Shown here: positions 1 through 8,263 of the stretch, in pieces | Layout of the letters: each line of letters begins with the position of its first letter | How positions within the stretch are numbered: the stretch's first letter is position 1 | From: an uncultured Methylococcaceae bacterium | GTDB taxonomy: Bacteria; Pseudomonadota; Gammaproteobacteria; Methylococcales; Methylococcaceae | Assembly: GCA_903859815.1 (NCBI GenBank) | Contig: CAIOOA010000309.1 | Location: forward strand, 1 to 32,620 | DNA: 32,620 bases | Reading direction: 5' to 3' | Notes under the pieces: model-generated | The model's input: the letters and a program-made list of their open reading frames with translations, nothing else | Told to the model about the DNA's origin: nothing | Databases searched by the model: none | Translations under genes and position numbers: made by a program

Positions 1-126
1 AAAGATGGTCAGGCGACACTCGCAATTGGGATCGGCCAGAAACTGTCTCCCTCAATCCGGACAAATCCGACCATCAGAAAAAGCAGGAATCGACACAAAA
101 TCAAAACTGAAAATGCGACATCTTAC

Positions 127-2298
127 TTGACAACGACCGTTGATGCCGCCGAAAGCAAACTGAACAGTTTGACTTTCGACTATGGTTTTGAAGTTCGGGC
201 CTATCAGCAAGAGGCCATTCTTGCAGTGGAAAGCGCGATTCGCAACGGGCAAACCAACTGCCTAGTCGCCATGGCAACCGGGACTGGCAAAACCAAGACC
301 GCCATCGCCTTGATTTACCGTCTACTCAAGTCACAGCGTTTCCGCCGCATCCTGTTCATCGTGGACCGTTCGGCCTTGGGTGAACAAGCCGCCAATGCCT
401 TCAAGGAAACCCGCATGGACGGGCTGCAATACTTCGCCGACATCTTTGGCATCAAGGAACTGGCCGACCAGAAGCCAGAAATCGAAACCAAAGTCCATAT
501 CGCCACGGTGCAGGGCTTGGTGCAGCGCATCCTCTATGCCGAGCAAAGCGAACGCGCCCTCAATGTCGATGATTACGATTGCATCATCGTCGATGAATGC
601 CACCGGGGTTATCTGCTGGACAAGGAACTATCGGAAACCGAACAAACTTTCCGCGACCAGTCCGATTACATCTCCAAATACCGCCGTGTTGTGGATTATT
701 TCGATGCCGTCCGCATCGGACTGACCGCCACTCCCGCCCTGCACACCACGGAAATTTTCGGCCCGCCGGTTTACACCTACACCTACCGTGAGGCGGTGCT
801 AGATGGCGTGTTGGTGGATCATCTGCCGCCCATCACGTTTAGAACCGAACTCAATCAGAAAGGCATCCACTTTAAAGTCGGCGAAAAAGTTGAAGTCTAC
901 CTACCCGATGCTGGCAAGGTGGAAACCCACACACTGCCCGACGAACAGAATTTTGAAGTGGCAGAATTCAACCGCAAAGTGTTGACCGAATCGTTTAATC
1001 AAGTCATCTGCGAAGAACTGGTCAACCACCTGATGCCGTTTGGCCCGGACAAGACGCTGGTGTTTTGTGTCAACGACCTCCATGCCGATTTAGTCACTCG
1101 TTTGTTGAAGGAGGCTTTTAAGGTCAAATACGCCGACGAAATCACCGATGACATGGTGCTGAAAATCACCGGAGCCAGCGACAAGCCGCTACAACTGATC
1201 CGCCGCTATCGCAATGAGGCATGGCCCACCATCGCCGTGACCGTCGACTTGCTGACCACCGGCATCGACGTGCCGAAGATCACCAACTTGGTATTTCTGC
1301 GCAAGGTCAATAGCCGCATCCTGTTTGAGCAGATGCTAGGCCGCGCTACCCGGCCTTGTGATGAAATCGGCAAGGAAGTCTTCCGCATTTTCGATGGCGT
1401 AGGCACTTACGCCGACATGCAAGCGGTCTCCAACATGCGCCCGGTCGTGGTCAATGTCAACATCAGCTTCACTCAATTGGCGGCAGAACTTACCAGTGAA
1501 CTGCCGGAAGAAGCCAAGCAATTGGCCCGTGACCATTTCATCGCCAAATTGCAACGTCAAGCCCGTCATCTATCAGACCAAGACAAATCGGCCTTTGAAG
1601 CCCATGCCGGGCAAACGCCAAAAGAGTTGGTAAAGCAACTCAAGGCCATGAGCCTGCCCAAGGTCGCCGAGTGGTTCACCAAAAACCCTTGGCTTGCCGA
1701 ACTACTGGACAACCGCACCCGCTTACCCGCCAATCCGTTTTTTATTTCCCATCACGAAGACAAACTGCTTGAAGTCGGCAACCACTTTGGCAAACCGGAA
1801 GACTATCTGGACAGCTTCTCGCGCTTCATCACCGAACATGCCAACGACATCCCGGCTTTAATTACCGTGCTGCAAAAACCCCGAGAACTGACGCGCAAGG
1901 AATTGAAAGCACTGGCCGTCGCCTTGGAAACCCATGGATTCAGAGAAAGGGATTTGGATGCCGCATGGCAAACCAAAACCAATCATGAAATCGCCGCTGG
2001 CATTCTGGGCTACATCCGCCAAGCCGCCTTGGGCGATGCGCTAGTCCCTTTTGCCGAGCGGGTGGACAAGGCCGTTACCGCCATTCAATCTAAGCACGAC
2101 TTTTCGCCCGTGCAAAAGCAATGGCTGACCAAGCTGGCGAAGCAACTCAAGAGCAACTTTGTGCTGGATCGGGAAACCCTAGAAACCGGTACATTGAAAA
2201 AGGACGGCGGCTTCAAGCGCATTGACAAAATATTCGATGGCGGGCTGGACAGCTTGCTGGCGGAACTCAACGAGTCACTGTGGGCAAAACAAGCCTGA
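127..2298 (+). CDS. hsdR: Type I restriction enzyme R subunit (HsdR), helicase/translocase part, possibly 5'-incomplete
   Basis: Motor and cleavage subunit of a type I restriction-modification system, which translocates DNA with ATP and cuts away from the recognition site. Numbering from a TTG at 127, the P-loop ATGTGKT is at residues 50-56 and the DECH box at 156-159. Motif TATPALHTTEIFG and helicase C-terminal motifs TTGIDVP and GRATR follow, and the tail (about 460-723) resembles the EcoEI-type R C-terminal domain. Family R subunits are usually near 1,000 residues or more and carry an N-terminal nuclease domain with a D...ExK motif; that part is absent here. The reading frame is open to base 1, so the gene may continue to the left. 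However, family-like sequence starts only near DAAESKLNSLTFDYGF, and the 40 codons before it do not look like the usual linker. Truncation by rearrangement is therefore possible. The helicase identity is secure; the start is not. Confidence 0.88.
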   Translation: MTTTVDAAESKLNSLTFDYGFEVRAYQQEAILAVESAIRNGQTNCLVAMATGTGKTKTAIALIYRLLKSQRFRRILFIVDRSALGEQAANAFKETRMDGLQYFADIFGIKELADQKPEIETKVHIATVQGLVQRILYAEQSERALNVDDYDCIIVDECHRGYLLDKELSETEQTFRDQSDYISKYRRVVDYFDAVRIGLTATPALHTTEIFGPPVYTYTYREAVLDGVLVDHLPPITFRTELNQKGIHFKVGEKVEVYLPDAGKVETHTLPDEQNFEVAEFNRKVLTESFNQVICEELVNHLMPFGPDKTLVFCVNDLHADLVTRLLKEAFKVKYADEITDDMVLKITGASDKPLQLIRRYRNEAWPTIAVTVDLLTTGIDVPKITNLVFLRKVNSRILFEQMLGRATRPCDEIGKEVFRIFDGVGTYADMQAVSNMRPVVVNVNISFTQLAAELTSELPEEAKQLARDHFIAKLQRQARHLSDQDKSAFEAHAGQTPKELVKQLKAMSLPKVAEWFTKNPWLAELLDNRTRLPANPFFISHHEDKLLEVGNHFGKPEDYLDSFSRFITEHANDIPALITVLQKPRELTRKELKALAVALETHGFRERDLDAAWQTKTNHEIAAGILGYIRQAALGDALVPFAERVDKAVTAIQSKHDFSPVQKQWLTKLAKQLKSNFVLDRETLETGTLKKDGGFKRIDKIFDGGLDSLLAELNESLWAKQA

Positions 2299-2323
2299 AA
2301 AATGCTAAATTAAGCTACAAAGT

Positions 2324-2414
2324 TCCCTCCCCCAACGGGGGAGGGTTAAGGAGGGGGCGAGTTAAATCAGGCACTTCGCAACCATTTGATCGCTCCCCCG
2401 GTGGAGGGAGGGAA
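2324..2414. repeat. GC-rich palindromic intergenic element (copy 1, compound)
   Basis: A perfect-arm palindrome, CCCTCCCCC-AAC-GGGGGAGGG, at 2325-2345 is followed by TTAAGGAGGGGGCGA. After a 30-nt AT-richer middle comes a second inverted block at 2393-2413. The outer ends (TTCCCTCC.. at 2324 and ..GGAGGGAGGGAA ending near 2414) are themselves imperfect inverted repeats, so the whole 91 bp could fold as one element. The first 36 bp recur almost unchanged at 2829-2864. It lies just after the hsdR stop and could act as a terminator or be a REP/MITE-like element; no transposase is visible. Confidence 0.7.
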
Positions 2415-2519
2415 TCATTCAACAGGATTTGGATTTTTGGTGTGGTGCAAATCAAGGAAGCTTTGCCTCCGCAATGCTATAAAAAATAGAAATTAAAAGC
2501 CTTACTTCAGGAGTTTTGA

Positions 2520-2744
2520 ATGCTTGCCAAAATGACCTCCAAGAACCAAATTACCTTGCCCAAGGCGGTGGCGGCCCAAGTGCCAACCGCTGAATATTTC
2601 GAGGTGGAAGTCGAAGGCGGGCGCATTGTGCTGACCCCGGTTCGCGTCCAGAAGGCTGATGCCGTGCGGGAAAAGCTGGCCCAACTCGGCAACGCTGAAA
2701 ATGATGTTGACGATGCCGTGGCATGGGCTAGAGGCCAAGAATGA
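2520..2744 (+). CDS. AbrB/MazE-type antitoxin, apparently orphaned
   Basis: A 74-residue protein with the swapped-hairpin AbrB signature at its N terminus: MLAKMTSKNQITLPKAV, then EYFEVEVEGGRIVLTPV. Such proteins dimerise, bind their own promoter and neutralise a cognate toxin through the C-terminal tail. A strong ribosome site (AGGAG, 2509-2513) lies 7 bases before the ATG, and a TATAAA box (2478-2483) could serve as a -10. The stop codon overlaps an ATG (ATGA at 2741) that opens a PIN toxin frame broken after 17 codons. The antitoxin itself looks intact while its partner does not. It sits between hsdR and hsdM. Family assignment is good; the exact partner type (COG1569-like PIN) is inferred from the fragment. 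Confidence 0.82.
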   Translation: MLAKMTSKNQITLPKAVAAQVPTAEYFEVEVEGGRIVLTPVRVQKADAVREKLAQLGNAENDVDDAVAWARGQE

Positions 2745-2794
2745 GCTTGCGTGTCGTCATCGACACCAACATCGTCCTATCCGCTTTGCTATAG
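2741..2794 (+). pseudogene. 5' fragment of a PIN-domain toxin gene
   Basis: The frame overlaps the antitoxin stop by 4 bases and encodes MSLRVVIDTNIVLSALL, then a TAG. This matches the first beta strand of PIN toxins, including the first catalytic aspartate (D8 in IDTNI). PIN toxins are about 130-150 residues, so the three other acidic residues and nearly the whole fold are missing. About 35 bp after the stop lies the second copy of the GC-rich palindrome (2829). Deletion linked to that repeat is an inference. No toxin activity is expected from this fragment. Confidence 0.75.
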
Positions 2795-2828
2795 AATTAA
2801 ACAATCGTTTAAACCGCTTACAAAAATC

Positions 2829-2864
2829 CCCTCCCCCAACGGGGGAGGGCTAGGGTGGGGGCGA
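2829..2864. repeat. GC-rich palindromic intergenic element (copy 2)
   Basis: CCCTCCCCC-AAC-GGGGGAGGG at 2829-2849, followed by CTAGGGTGGGGGCGA. The 21-bp palindrome is identical to copy 1 at 2325-2345, and the following 15 bases differ at only a few positions. It lies between the broken PIN toxin frame and hsdM. The two copies bracket the antitoxin and toxin remnant. Confidence 0.75.
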
Positions 2865-2891
2865 AAAAAATGACAAATCTAAATTGACTAT

Positions 2892-4340
2892 ATGACCCAA
2901 GCCACCCAAGACATCGTTCAAAAACTCTGGAATCTCTGCAACGTCCTGCGTGACGACGGCGTGACCTATCACCAATATGTCACTGAGTTGACCTATCTGC
3001 TGTTCCTCAAAATGGCGAAGGAAACCAGCACCGAGGACAAACTGCCGGAAGGCTACCGCTGGGATGATTTGGAAAACAAAGCCCGTGCCGCCGACCTGTT
3101 GTATTACAAAGAGCTATTGCTGCATTTAGGGTCCAACGGCAGCCGCATCACGCAAGAAATCTTCGCCGAGGCCAACACCTTCCTGCGCAAGCCCAGCACC
3201 TTGGCGCAACTGGTCGCCAGCATTGACTCGCTAGACTGGTATTCCGCCAAAGACGAAGGCTTGGGCGATTTGTACGAAGGGCTTTTGGAAAAGAACGCCA
3301 GCGAGAAGAAATCCGGGGCCGGCCAATACTTCACCCCGCGAGTGCTGATTGATGTGATGGTCGAACTCAGCCAACCACAATTGGGCGAGGTCATCCAAGA
3401 CCCGGCGGCGGGTACGGGCGGGTTCCTGATTAGCGCCTACCACTATTTGCACAACCAACACGATTTTGACGATTTCAGCGTCGAACAATACGCCAAGGTG
3501 CAAAAGCAGTTTTACGGTATGGAATTCGTCCACGATGCCTACCGCTTGGCCTTGATGAATTTGATGCTGCACGACTTGGAAGCCGATGGCGACATCGGGA
3601 TACGCTTCGGCGACACGCTGTCATCGGAAGGCGAACGCTTGCCCAAGGCTGACTTGATCCTGACCAATCCGCCCTTCGGCACGAAGAAAGGCGGCGGCTT
3701 GCCGACCCGTACCGACTTCACCTACCCGACCAGCAACAAGCAACTCGCCTTCCTGCAACACATCTACCGTAGCCTCAAACCCGGCGGAAGGGCGGCGGTG
3801 GTGTTGCCCGACAACGTGCTGTTTGAATCCGGGCAAGGCCGCGACATCCGCCGCGATCTGATGGACAAATGCAACCTGCATACCCTGCTGCGCTTGCCTA
3901 CCGGCATTTTCTACGCCCAAGGCGTGAAAACGAATGTGCTGTTTTTCACCAAGAAAAGCGATGCTGCCAAGGGCGCGACCCAAACCGTGTGGATTTACGA
4001 CCTCCGCGCCAACATGGCTCAGTTTGGCAAACGCACCGCGCTCACTCATGAACATTTCTACGACTTCATCAAAGCCTATGGTGAAGACAAAAACGGACTA
4101 TCCCCACGCACCGATCTAGGCGAAACCGGACGCTTCCGCTGTTTCACCCGTGCCGACATTGCCGCCCGTGACGACAGCTTGGACATTGCCTGGCTCAAGG
4201 ACGACTCCGCCACCGATGCCGCCGACCTGCCGGAACCGGAAGCCCTCGCCCAACAAGCCATGCTGGAACTGGAAGGCGTATTTGCGGATTTGAAGGAGTT
4301 GATGGAGGCTTTGGGGGTGGAAGAAGAGGACACGGCGTAG
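2892..4340 (+). CDS. hsdM: Type I restriction-modification DNA N6-adenine methyltransferase subunit (HsdM)
   Basis: Methylates adenine in the recognition sequence using S-adenosylmethionine and is required, together with HsdS, for host protection and for restriction. The N-terminal helical HsdM_N domain spans about residues 5-130. The S-adenosylmethionine-binding motif DPAAGTGGF is at 170-178, preceded by the conserved GQYFTPR, and the catalytic NPPF motif is at 259-262 (DLILTNPPFG). The C-terminal part (FRCFTRADI onward) is family-typical. Length, 482 residues, is normal and the gene looks intact. It lies about 600 bp after hsdR and is followed by a toxin-antitoxin pair before hsdS. No strong Shine-Dalgarno precedes the ATG. 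Confidence 0.96.
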   Translation: MTQATQDIVQKLWNLCNVLRDDGVTYHQYVTELTYLLFLKMAKETSTEDKLPEGYRWDDLENKARAADLLYYKELLLHLGSNGSRITQEIFAEANTFLRKPSTLAQLVASIDSLDWYSAKDEGLGDLYEGLLEKNASEKKSGAGQYFTPRVLIDVMVELSQPQLGEVIQDPAAGTGGFLISAYHYLHNQHDFDDFSVEQYAKVQKQFYGMEFVHDAYRLALMNLMLHDLEADGDIGIRFGDTLSSEGERLPKADLILTNPPFGTKKGGGLPTRTDFTYPTSNKQLAFLQHIYRSLKPGGRAAVVLPDNVLFESGQGRDIRRDLMDKCNLHTLLRLPTGIFYAQGVKTNVLFFTKKSDAAKGATQTVWIYDLRANMAQFGKRTALTHEHFYDFIKAYGEDKNGLSPRTDLGETGRFRCFTRADIAARDDSLDIAWLKDDSATDAADLPEPEALAQQAMLELEGVFADLKELMEALGVEEEDTA

Positions 4341-4362
4341 CGATGCCGACAGCCGAGAAACT

Positions 4363-4382
4363 ATGTACACTATGATGTACAT
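4363..4382. promoter_or_regulatory. Inverted-repeat operator and probable promoter of the phd/vapC-like pair
   Basis: ATGTACA-CTATGA-TGTACAT is a perfect 7-bp inverted repeat with a 6-bp spacer, located 24 bp before the phd-like start. The spacer edge supplies TATGAT (4371-4376), a good -10 match, so a bound repressor would cover the promoter. Phd/VapB-type antitoxins normally autorepress through such palindromes. Binding here is inferred. Confidence 0.6.
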
Positions 4383-4406
4383 TTACCCATCCAAACGGGA
4401 CTTCCA

Positions 4407-4634
4407 ATGAAACAAGCGACCTTTTCCGAACTGCGCAAAAACGCCAAGCTTTTCTTTGATATGGTCGAAGCGGGCGAGTCGGTGCGAATTCTCCGCAACG
4501 GCAAGCCGGTAGCCGACCTTGTACCCACCTCAGCCGAAATGCCTTCTTGGAAACGCCGCAATGTCCAGCCACTGGTGATTGAAGGTGTTTCGGTCAGCCA
4601 GATGATCCTAGACGAACGCCAAGCCGAGGAATGA
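4407..4634 (+). CDS. Phd/YefM-family antitoxin
   Basis: A 75-residue antitoxin. The N-terminal DNA-binding half shows the family pattern TFSELRKNAKLFFDMVEAGE (residues 5-24), then VRILRNGKPVADLVP. The C-terminal tail (about 50-75) would wrap around the toxin. CGGGA at 4396-4400 serves as ribosome site. The stop overlaps the toxin start (ATGA at 4631), the usual coupling that keeps antitoxin ahead of toxin. The pair sits between hsdM and hsdS, with its own palindromic operator just upstream, so it can probably drive the downstream genes as well. Confidence 0.88.
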   Translation: MKQATFSELRKNAKLFFDMVEAGESVRILRNGKPVADLVPTSAEMPSWKRRNVQPLVIEGVSVSQMILDERQAEE

Positions 4635-5047
4635 TGCGAGTATTTTTTGATTCTTCCGCTTTCGTCAAACGCTATATCCAAGAACAAGGTAGCGAAGACG
4701 TTTTGCGTTGGTGCGAGCAAGCAACGGAACTGGGACTCGCGGTGATTGCCTTGCCCGAAATGGTTTCGGCTCTGTGCCGTTTGCTGAGGGAAGAGCGGAT
4801 AACCGAAGTCCAATACCGACAACTGAAATCCGTCCTGTTTCTGGATGTGGAAGACATCGCCTTGTGCGACCTGACCCCGCAAGTGATTCATCATGCAGTC
4901 AGAAGGCTTGAGTCTCATGTATTGCGCGGCATGGATGCCATTCATATCGGCTGTGCAGTGGCATGGCAAGCGGAAGCCTTCATCACGGCGGATTCAAGGC
5001 AGAGTGTAGCGGCACAAGCAGCAGGATTGAAGGTGGTGGAGTTATGA
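4631..5047 (+). CDS. vapC: VapC-like PIN-domain ribonuclease toxin
   Basis: A 138-residue PIN-domain toxin, expected to be a Mg2+-dependent RNase restrained by the preceding Phd-type antitoxin. The acidic residues of the active site are present in order: D in FFDSSAFVKRY (residue 7), E in ALPEMVSAL, D in RGMDAIHIG and D in ITADSRQ. Length is normal for the family and the gene looks intact. The start may be the ATG at 4631 (4-bp overlap with the antitoxin) or the next ATG at 4634. Its stop overlaps the hsdS start (ATGA at 5044), so toxin translation is coupled directly to the specificity subunit, which is unusual. The target RNA cannot be told from sequence. Confidence 0.9.
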   Translation: MMRVFFDSSAFVKRYIQEQGSEDVLRWCEQATELGLAVIALPEMVSALCRLLREERITEVQYRQLKSVLFLDVEDIALCDLTPQVIHHAVRRLESHVLRGMDAIHIGCAVAWQAEAFITADSRQSVAAQAAGLKVVEL

Positions 5048-6693
5048 ACGGAAAGTATGCGAGCTTTGAAGTTAGGAGAGGTATACTGAGTAAAATGCCT
5101 AATATTCAGGGAAGTTGGGAAATAACTAAACTGGAATATTTGGCCTCAAAAATACAGTATGGATACACTGCAAAATCAAGCAATAAAAAAATCGGCCCTA
5201 GGCTTCTCCGTATTACAGATATACAGAATGATTCTGTAACATGGAATACTGTTCCCTATTGTGAAATCAATGAAAAGGACAAACTTAATTATCTTCTTAA
5301 CCAAAATGACATTGTTTTCGCAAGAACCGGTGCAACGGTTGGAAAAAGCTACTTGATAACTGGTGAAATACCTGAGTCGGTGTTTGCGTCTTATTTGATA
5401 AGAGTTCAAGTGAACGAAGGAGTGAATTCAAGGTATCTTGCATATTATTTTAGATCGCCTGACTACTGGGATCAAATCATCGAAAATGCGGCGGGGATTG
5501 GTCAACCTAACGTAAATGGCACAAAGCTCGCTCAATTAAAGATTCCTATTGCCCCTATCAACGAACAAAAACGCATCGCCGACAAACTCGACCAAACGCT
5601 GGCTATCGTCGAGCGGGCGAAGGCGCGGCTGGTCCGTGTGCCGGAAATCCTCAAGCAATTCCGCCAAAGCGTCCTTGCCGCCGGCACCGACGGGCGATTG
5701 ACGGAGGATTGGCGTAATGAGTTTGGCGGAAACAGCCAATGGAAGACTGTTAATGTTGGATCACTTTTAACCGATATTCGTTATGGAACAGCGAAAAAAT
5801 GCCATTACGAGCCAAAAGAAATTCCTGTTATTCGAATACCCAACTTAACTGATGGACGAATAACCCATGAAAATATGAAATATGCCAAATTCGATGAGAG
5901 TGAGTATCAGAAACTTGCACTAATCAAAGGCGACATTCTGATAATCCGTTCAAACGGGAGTGTTGACTTAGTTGGGAGAACGGCACTGGTATCGGAAAAG
6001 GAAGATGGATTTCTTTATGCCGGGTATCTAATTCGCATACGCGCAAATCTACAACGTGTAATCTCTCCTTATCTGTCTTTGGCATTATCAAGTCCTAATT
6101 GTCGAAATTCTATCGTACTTACTGCTCGTTCGACCAGTGGGGTCAACAACATAAACACGGAAGAAATTAAAGCATTATCCATTGAATTGCCTGAAATTTT
6201 CGAGCAACACGAAATAGTCCGCCGTGTCGAAACGCTCTTCGCCCTAGCTGACCGCATCGAAGCCCGCTATCAAGCCATTGCCCAACATGTGGATAAACTG
6301 ACTCAAGCCTTATTAGCTAAAGCCTTTCGTGGCGAATTGGTACCACAAGACCCCAACGACGAACCTGCCAGCGAACTGCTGGCGCGTATCGCTGCAACTC
6401 CTCGTGCAACCTCCACGACTAAACCAAACACCCGCAAACCACCCACACCTAAGCCCGTTCGTGCTCCCAAGGAGAATGCCGCCATGACCAAGAGTCGCCA
6501 AGACGAAGAAGTCAAAGATAAACCCTACCTTGCTGAACATTTACGCTTGCTTGGAGGTTCAACCCCTGTCGAAGCTTTGTTCAAAGCATCCGAGCTTCCC
6601 GTGGCAGATTTCTATAAACAACTGGCTTGGGAAGTAGAACAAGGCTTTGTGCGCGACGGCGAATCATTTTTGGAGGTGGCTGATGAGGCTTGA
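5044..6693 (+). CDS. hsdS: Type I restriction-modification specificity subunit (HsdS)
   Basis: Gives the sequence specificity of the HsdMS and HsdRMS complexes. There are two target recognition domains: TRD1 at about residues 15-170 (opening IQGSWEITKLEYLASKI) and TRD2 at about 229-385 (opening SQWKTVNVGSLL). Each is followed by a conserved helical spacer, INEQKRIADKLDQTLAIVER near 172 and FEQHEIVRRVETLFALADRI near 387. The usual FRGELV motif closes the second spacer. A Pro/Lys-rich linker (about 455-485) and a folded tail (YLAEHLRLLGGSTPVEALF onward) form a C-terminal extension. I chose the ATG at 5044 over the upstream ATG at 4963 because it overlaps the vapC stop and follows GGTGG at 5032-5036. 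The two TRDs are visibly AT-richer than the spacers, as expected for exchanged modules. Confidence 0.93.
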   Translation: MNGKYASFEVRRGILSKMPNIQGSWEITKLEYLASKIQYGYTAKSSNKKIGPRLLRITDIQNDSVTWNTVPYCEINEKDKLNYLLNQNDIVFARTGATVGKSYLITGEIPESVFASYLIRVQVNEGVNSRYLAYYFRSPDYWDQIIENAAGIGQPNVNGTKLAQLKIPIAPINEQKRIADKLDQTLAIVERAKARLVRVPEILKQFRQSVLAAGTDGRLTEDWRNEFGGNSQWKTVNVGSLLTDIRYGTAKKCHYEPKEIPVIRIPNLTDGRITHENMKYAKFDESEYQKLALIKGDILIIRSNGSVDLVGRTALVSEKEDGFLYAGYLIRIRANLQRVISPYLSLALSSPNCRNSIVLTARSTSGVNNINTEEIKALSIELPEIFEQHEIVRRVETLFALADRIEARYQAIAQHVDKLTQALLAKAFRGELVPQDPNDEPASELLARIAATPRATSTTKPNTRKPPTPKPVRAPKENAAMTKSRQDEEVKDKPYLAEHLRLLGGSTPVEALFKASELPVADFYKQLAWEVEQGFVRDGESFLEVADEA

Positions 6694-8263
6694 TCGAGTC
6701 TACATTGACGGCTTCAAGAATTTGAAGCAAGTCACTGTTGATTTCGACGAGAGAAAATTGACTACTGTGGTGATTGGCCAGAATGGTTCAGGCAAGTCAA
6801 ACTTGATCGAAGCCATCATCAGCGTTTTTCGATGGGTGGACATGCGCCGCAATGAGCCAAGGTTTCTCTATCAGATTGATTATCGAATCGACGGTACTAA
6901 AGTTTGCTTATCCAATCAGCAGGGCAAAGCTGCAATTTCTGTAGACGGCAAGGAAGTTAGTCGTACTGATTTCGAGCGGCGAAAGTCGGATTGGTTTCCT
7001 GATTTAGTCTTTGGCTACTATTCGGGAGGTAGCCGACGGCTTGAGGCATTGTTCGATAGCCATCAACGCCGCTACTACGATGCCATCAAACACAATAACG
7101 ACGATGCCGATTGCGCACTGGCTTTGAAAAATCGCCGTCTGTTCTACTGCCGCCCCATTCACGGTGTCATGGCCTTACTCACCTTCTTTGTCTTTCCCAA
7201 CAGGAAGATAGAAGAGGAATTGAAGGCAAAGCTCGGCATTACCGGATTCCATTCGATGTTGGCCCACTTTCGTGAGCCTTGGTTCGCCAAAGGAGGAAAA
7301 GACAAAAAGGCTGAGCAAGCCAGTGATTTTTGGGGTGCAGCAGGACTTGCTGGACGAACAGCGCGTGGTCTTAAAACGGTGGCGTTTCACCCTATGGCTT
7401 TAGTGGGCAACAGTATTGACGATTATCGTGAGAAACAGCAGCCCGAAGCCCAATACGCCACTTTCTTGCCTAATTTGTGCCGCCTTAAACAGTTTGCCAT
7501 GGCTTTTAGAGATGACCGTGAGATGTTCTTTGCGCTTGAGGCTATGGATATTTCCGACCTCATTCGTGAACTTTACGTCTGGTTAACCCGAAAAAACGAT
7601 GCTTCTGGTGATGTGGGTTTTGCCGACCTTTCGGATGGCGAACGGCAATTATTGATGGTTCTTGGATTGATACGAGTTTCAAGGGGCAAACGTGCGCTGT
7701 TCCTGCTTGATGAACCAGACACTCACCTCAATCCACACTGGCAATATAGCTACCTAAAATTGATTGAGGATTGGACAGATATTGCCAACGATGCCGAAAA
7801 CTGCCATATCATCCTGACTTCACACAATCCTTTGACCGTATCGGCGCTCACTCGTGATGAAGTTCGCGTAATGAATACCGAGGAAGATGGCAGTACGACG
7901 GTTACGCCACCCTACGCCGACCCTAAAGGCATGGGTTTCACATCAACCTTGACTGAAATATTCGGCCTACCAACCAGCTTGGATATTGAAACGCAGAGCC
8001 TAGTTGATGATCGTAACTCGTTGGCTAGAATTCAGCAGAAGACCGACGAACAGGAGAAGGAACTTATCGAAATCAACGATAAGCTTGCTCGCCTAGGCTT
8101 CTTGTTTGAGGATAGAGAACCGCTTTACAAGGACTTTCTTCGCGCTTGGCAGGATGTGCGCTATGCCAATCGCCCACCTTTGACTCAAACGCAGATCGAG
8201 GCGCGTCATCGGGCTATGAAAGAATTGATTATTAGACTCAAGGACATGGAGGAGCAGCCTTGA
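6683..8263 (+). CDS. AAA/ABC-type ATPase, PtuA-like (Septu or RM-associated)
   Basis: A 526-residue ATPase of the RecF/OLD/PtuA kind. Walker A GQNGSGKSN is at residues 32-40, signature motif LSDGERQ at 316-322, Walker B LFLLDEPDTHLNP with D343/E344, and the switch histidine H381 in LTSHNP. The N terminus LDRVYIDGFKNLKQV is typical of such proteins, and a charged, probably coiled-coil tail follows residue 430. The ATG at 6683 was chosen because GGAGG lies at 6672-6676 and the open frame upstream is antisense-like filler; this start overlaps hsdS by 11 bases. The next gene, overlapping by 4 bases, encodes an HNH nuclease, and this ATPase plus HNH pairing is that of Septu systems and the retron Ec78 effector. 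It could also be called a restriction-system-associated ATPase. Function as a defence effector is inferred from the pair. Confidence 0.82.
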   Translation: MRLDRVYIDGFKNLKQVTVDFDERKLTTVVIGQNGSGKSNLIEAIISVFRWVDMRRNEPRFLYQIDYRIDGTKVCLSNQQGKAAISVDGKEVSRTDFERRKSDWFPDLVFGYYSGGSRRLEALFDSHQRRYYDAIKHNNDDADCALALKNRRLFYCRPIHGVMALLTFFVFPNRKIEEELKAKLGITGFHSMLAHFREPWFAKGGKDKKAEQASDFWGAAGLAGRTARGLKTVAFHPMALVGNSIDDYREKQQPEAQYATFLPNLCRLKQFAMAFRDDREMFFALEAMDISDLIRELYVWLTRKNDASGDVGFADLSDGERQLLMVLGLIRVSRGKRALFLLDEPDTHLNPHWQYSYLKLIEDWTDIANDAENCHIILTSHNPLTVSALTRDEVRVMNTEEDGSTTVTPPYADPKGMGFTSTLTEIFGLPTSLDIETQSLVDDRNSLARIQQKTDEQEKELIEINDKLARLGFLFEDREPLYKDFLRAWQDVRYANRPPLTQTQIEARHRAMKELIIRLKDMEEQP

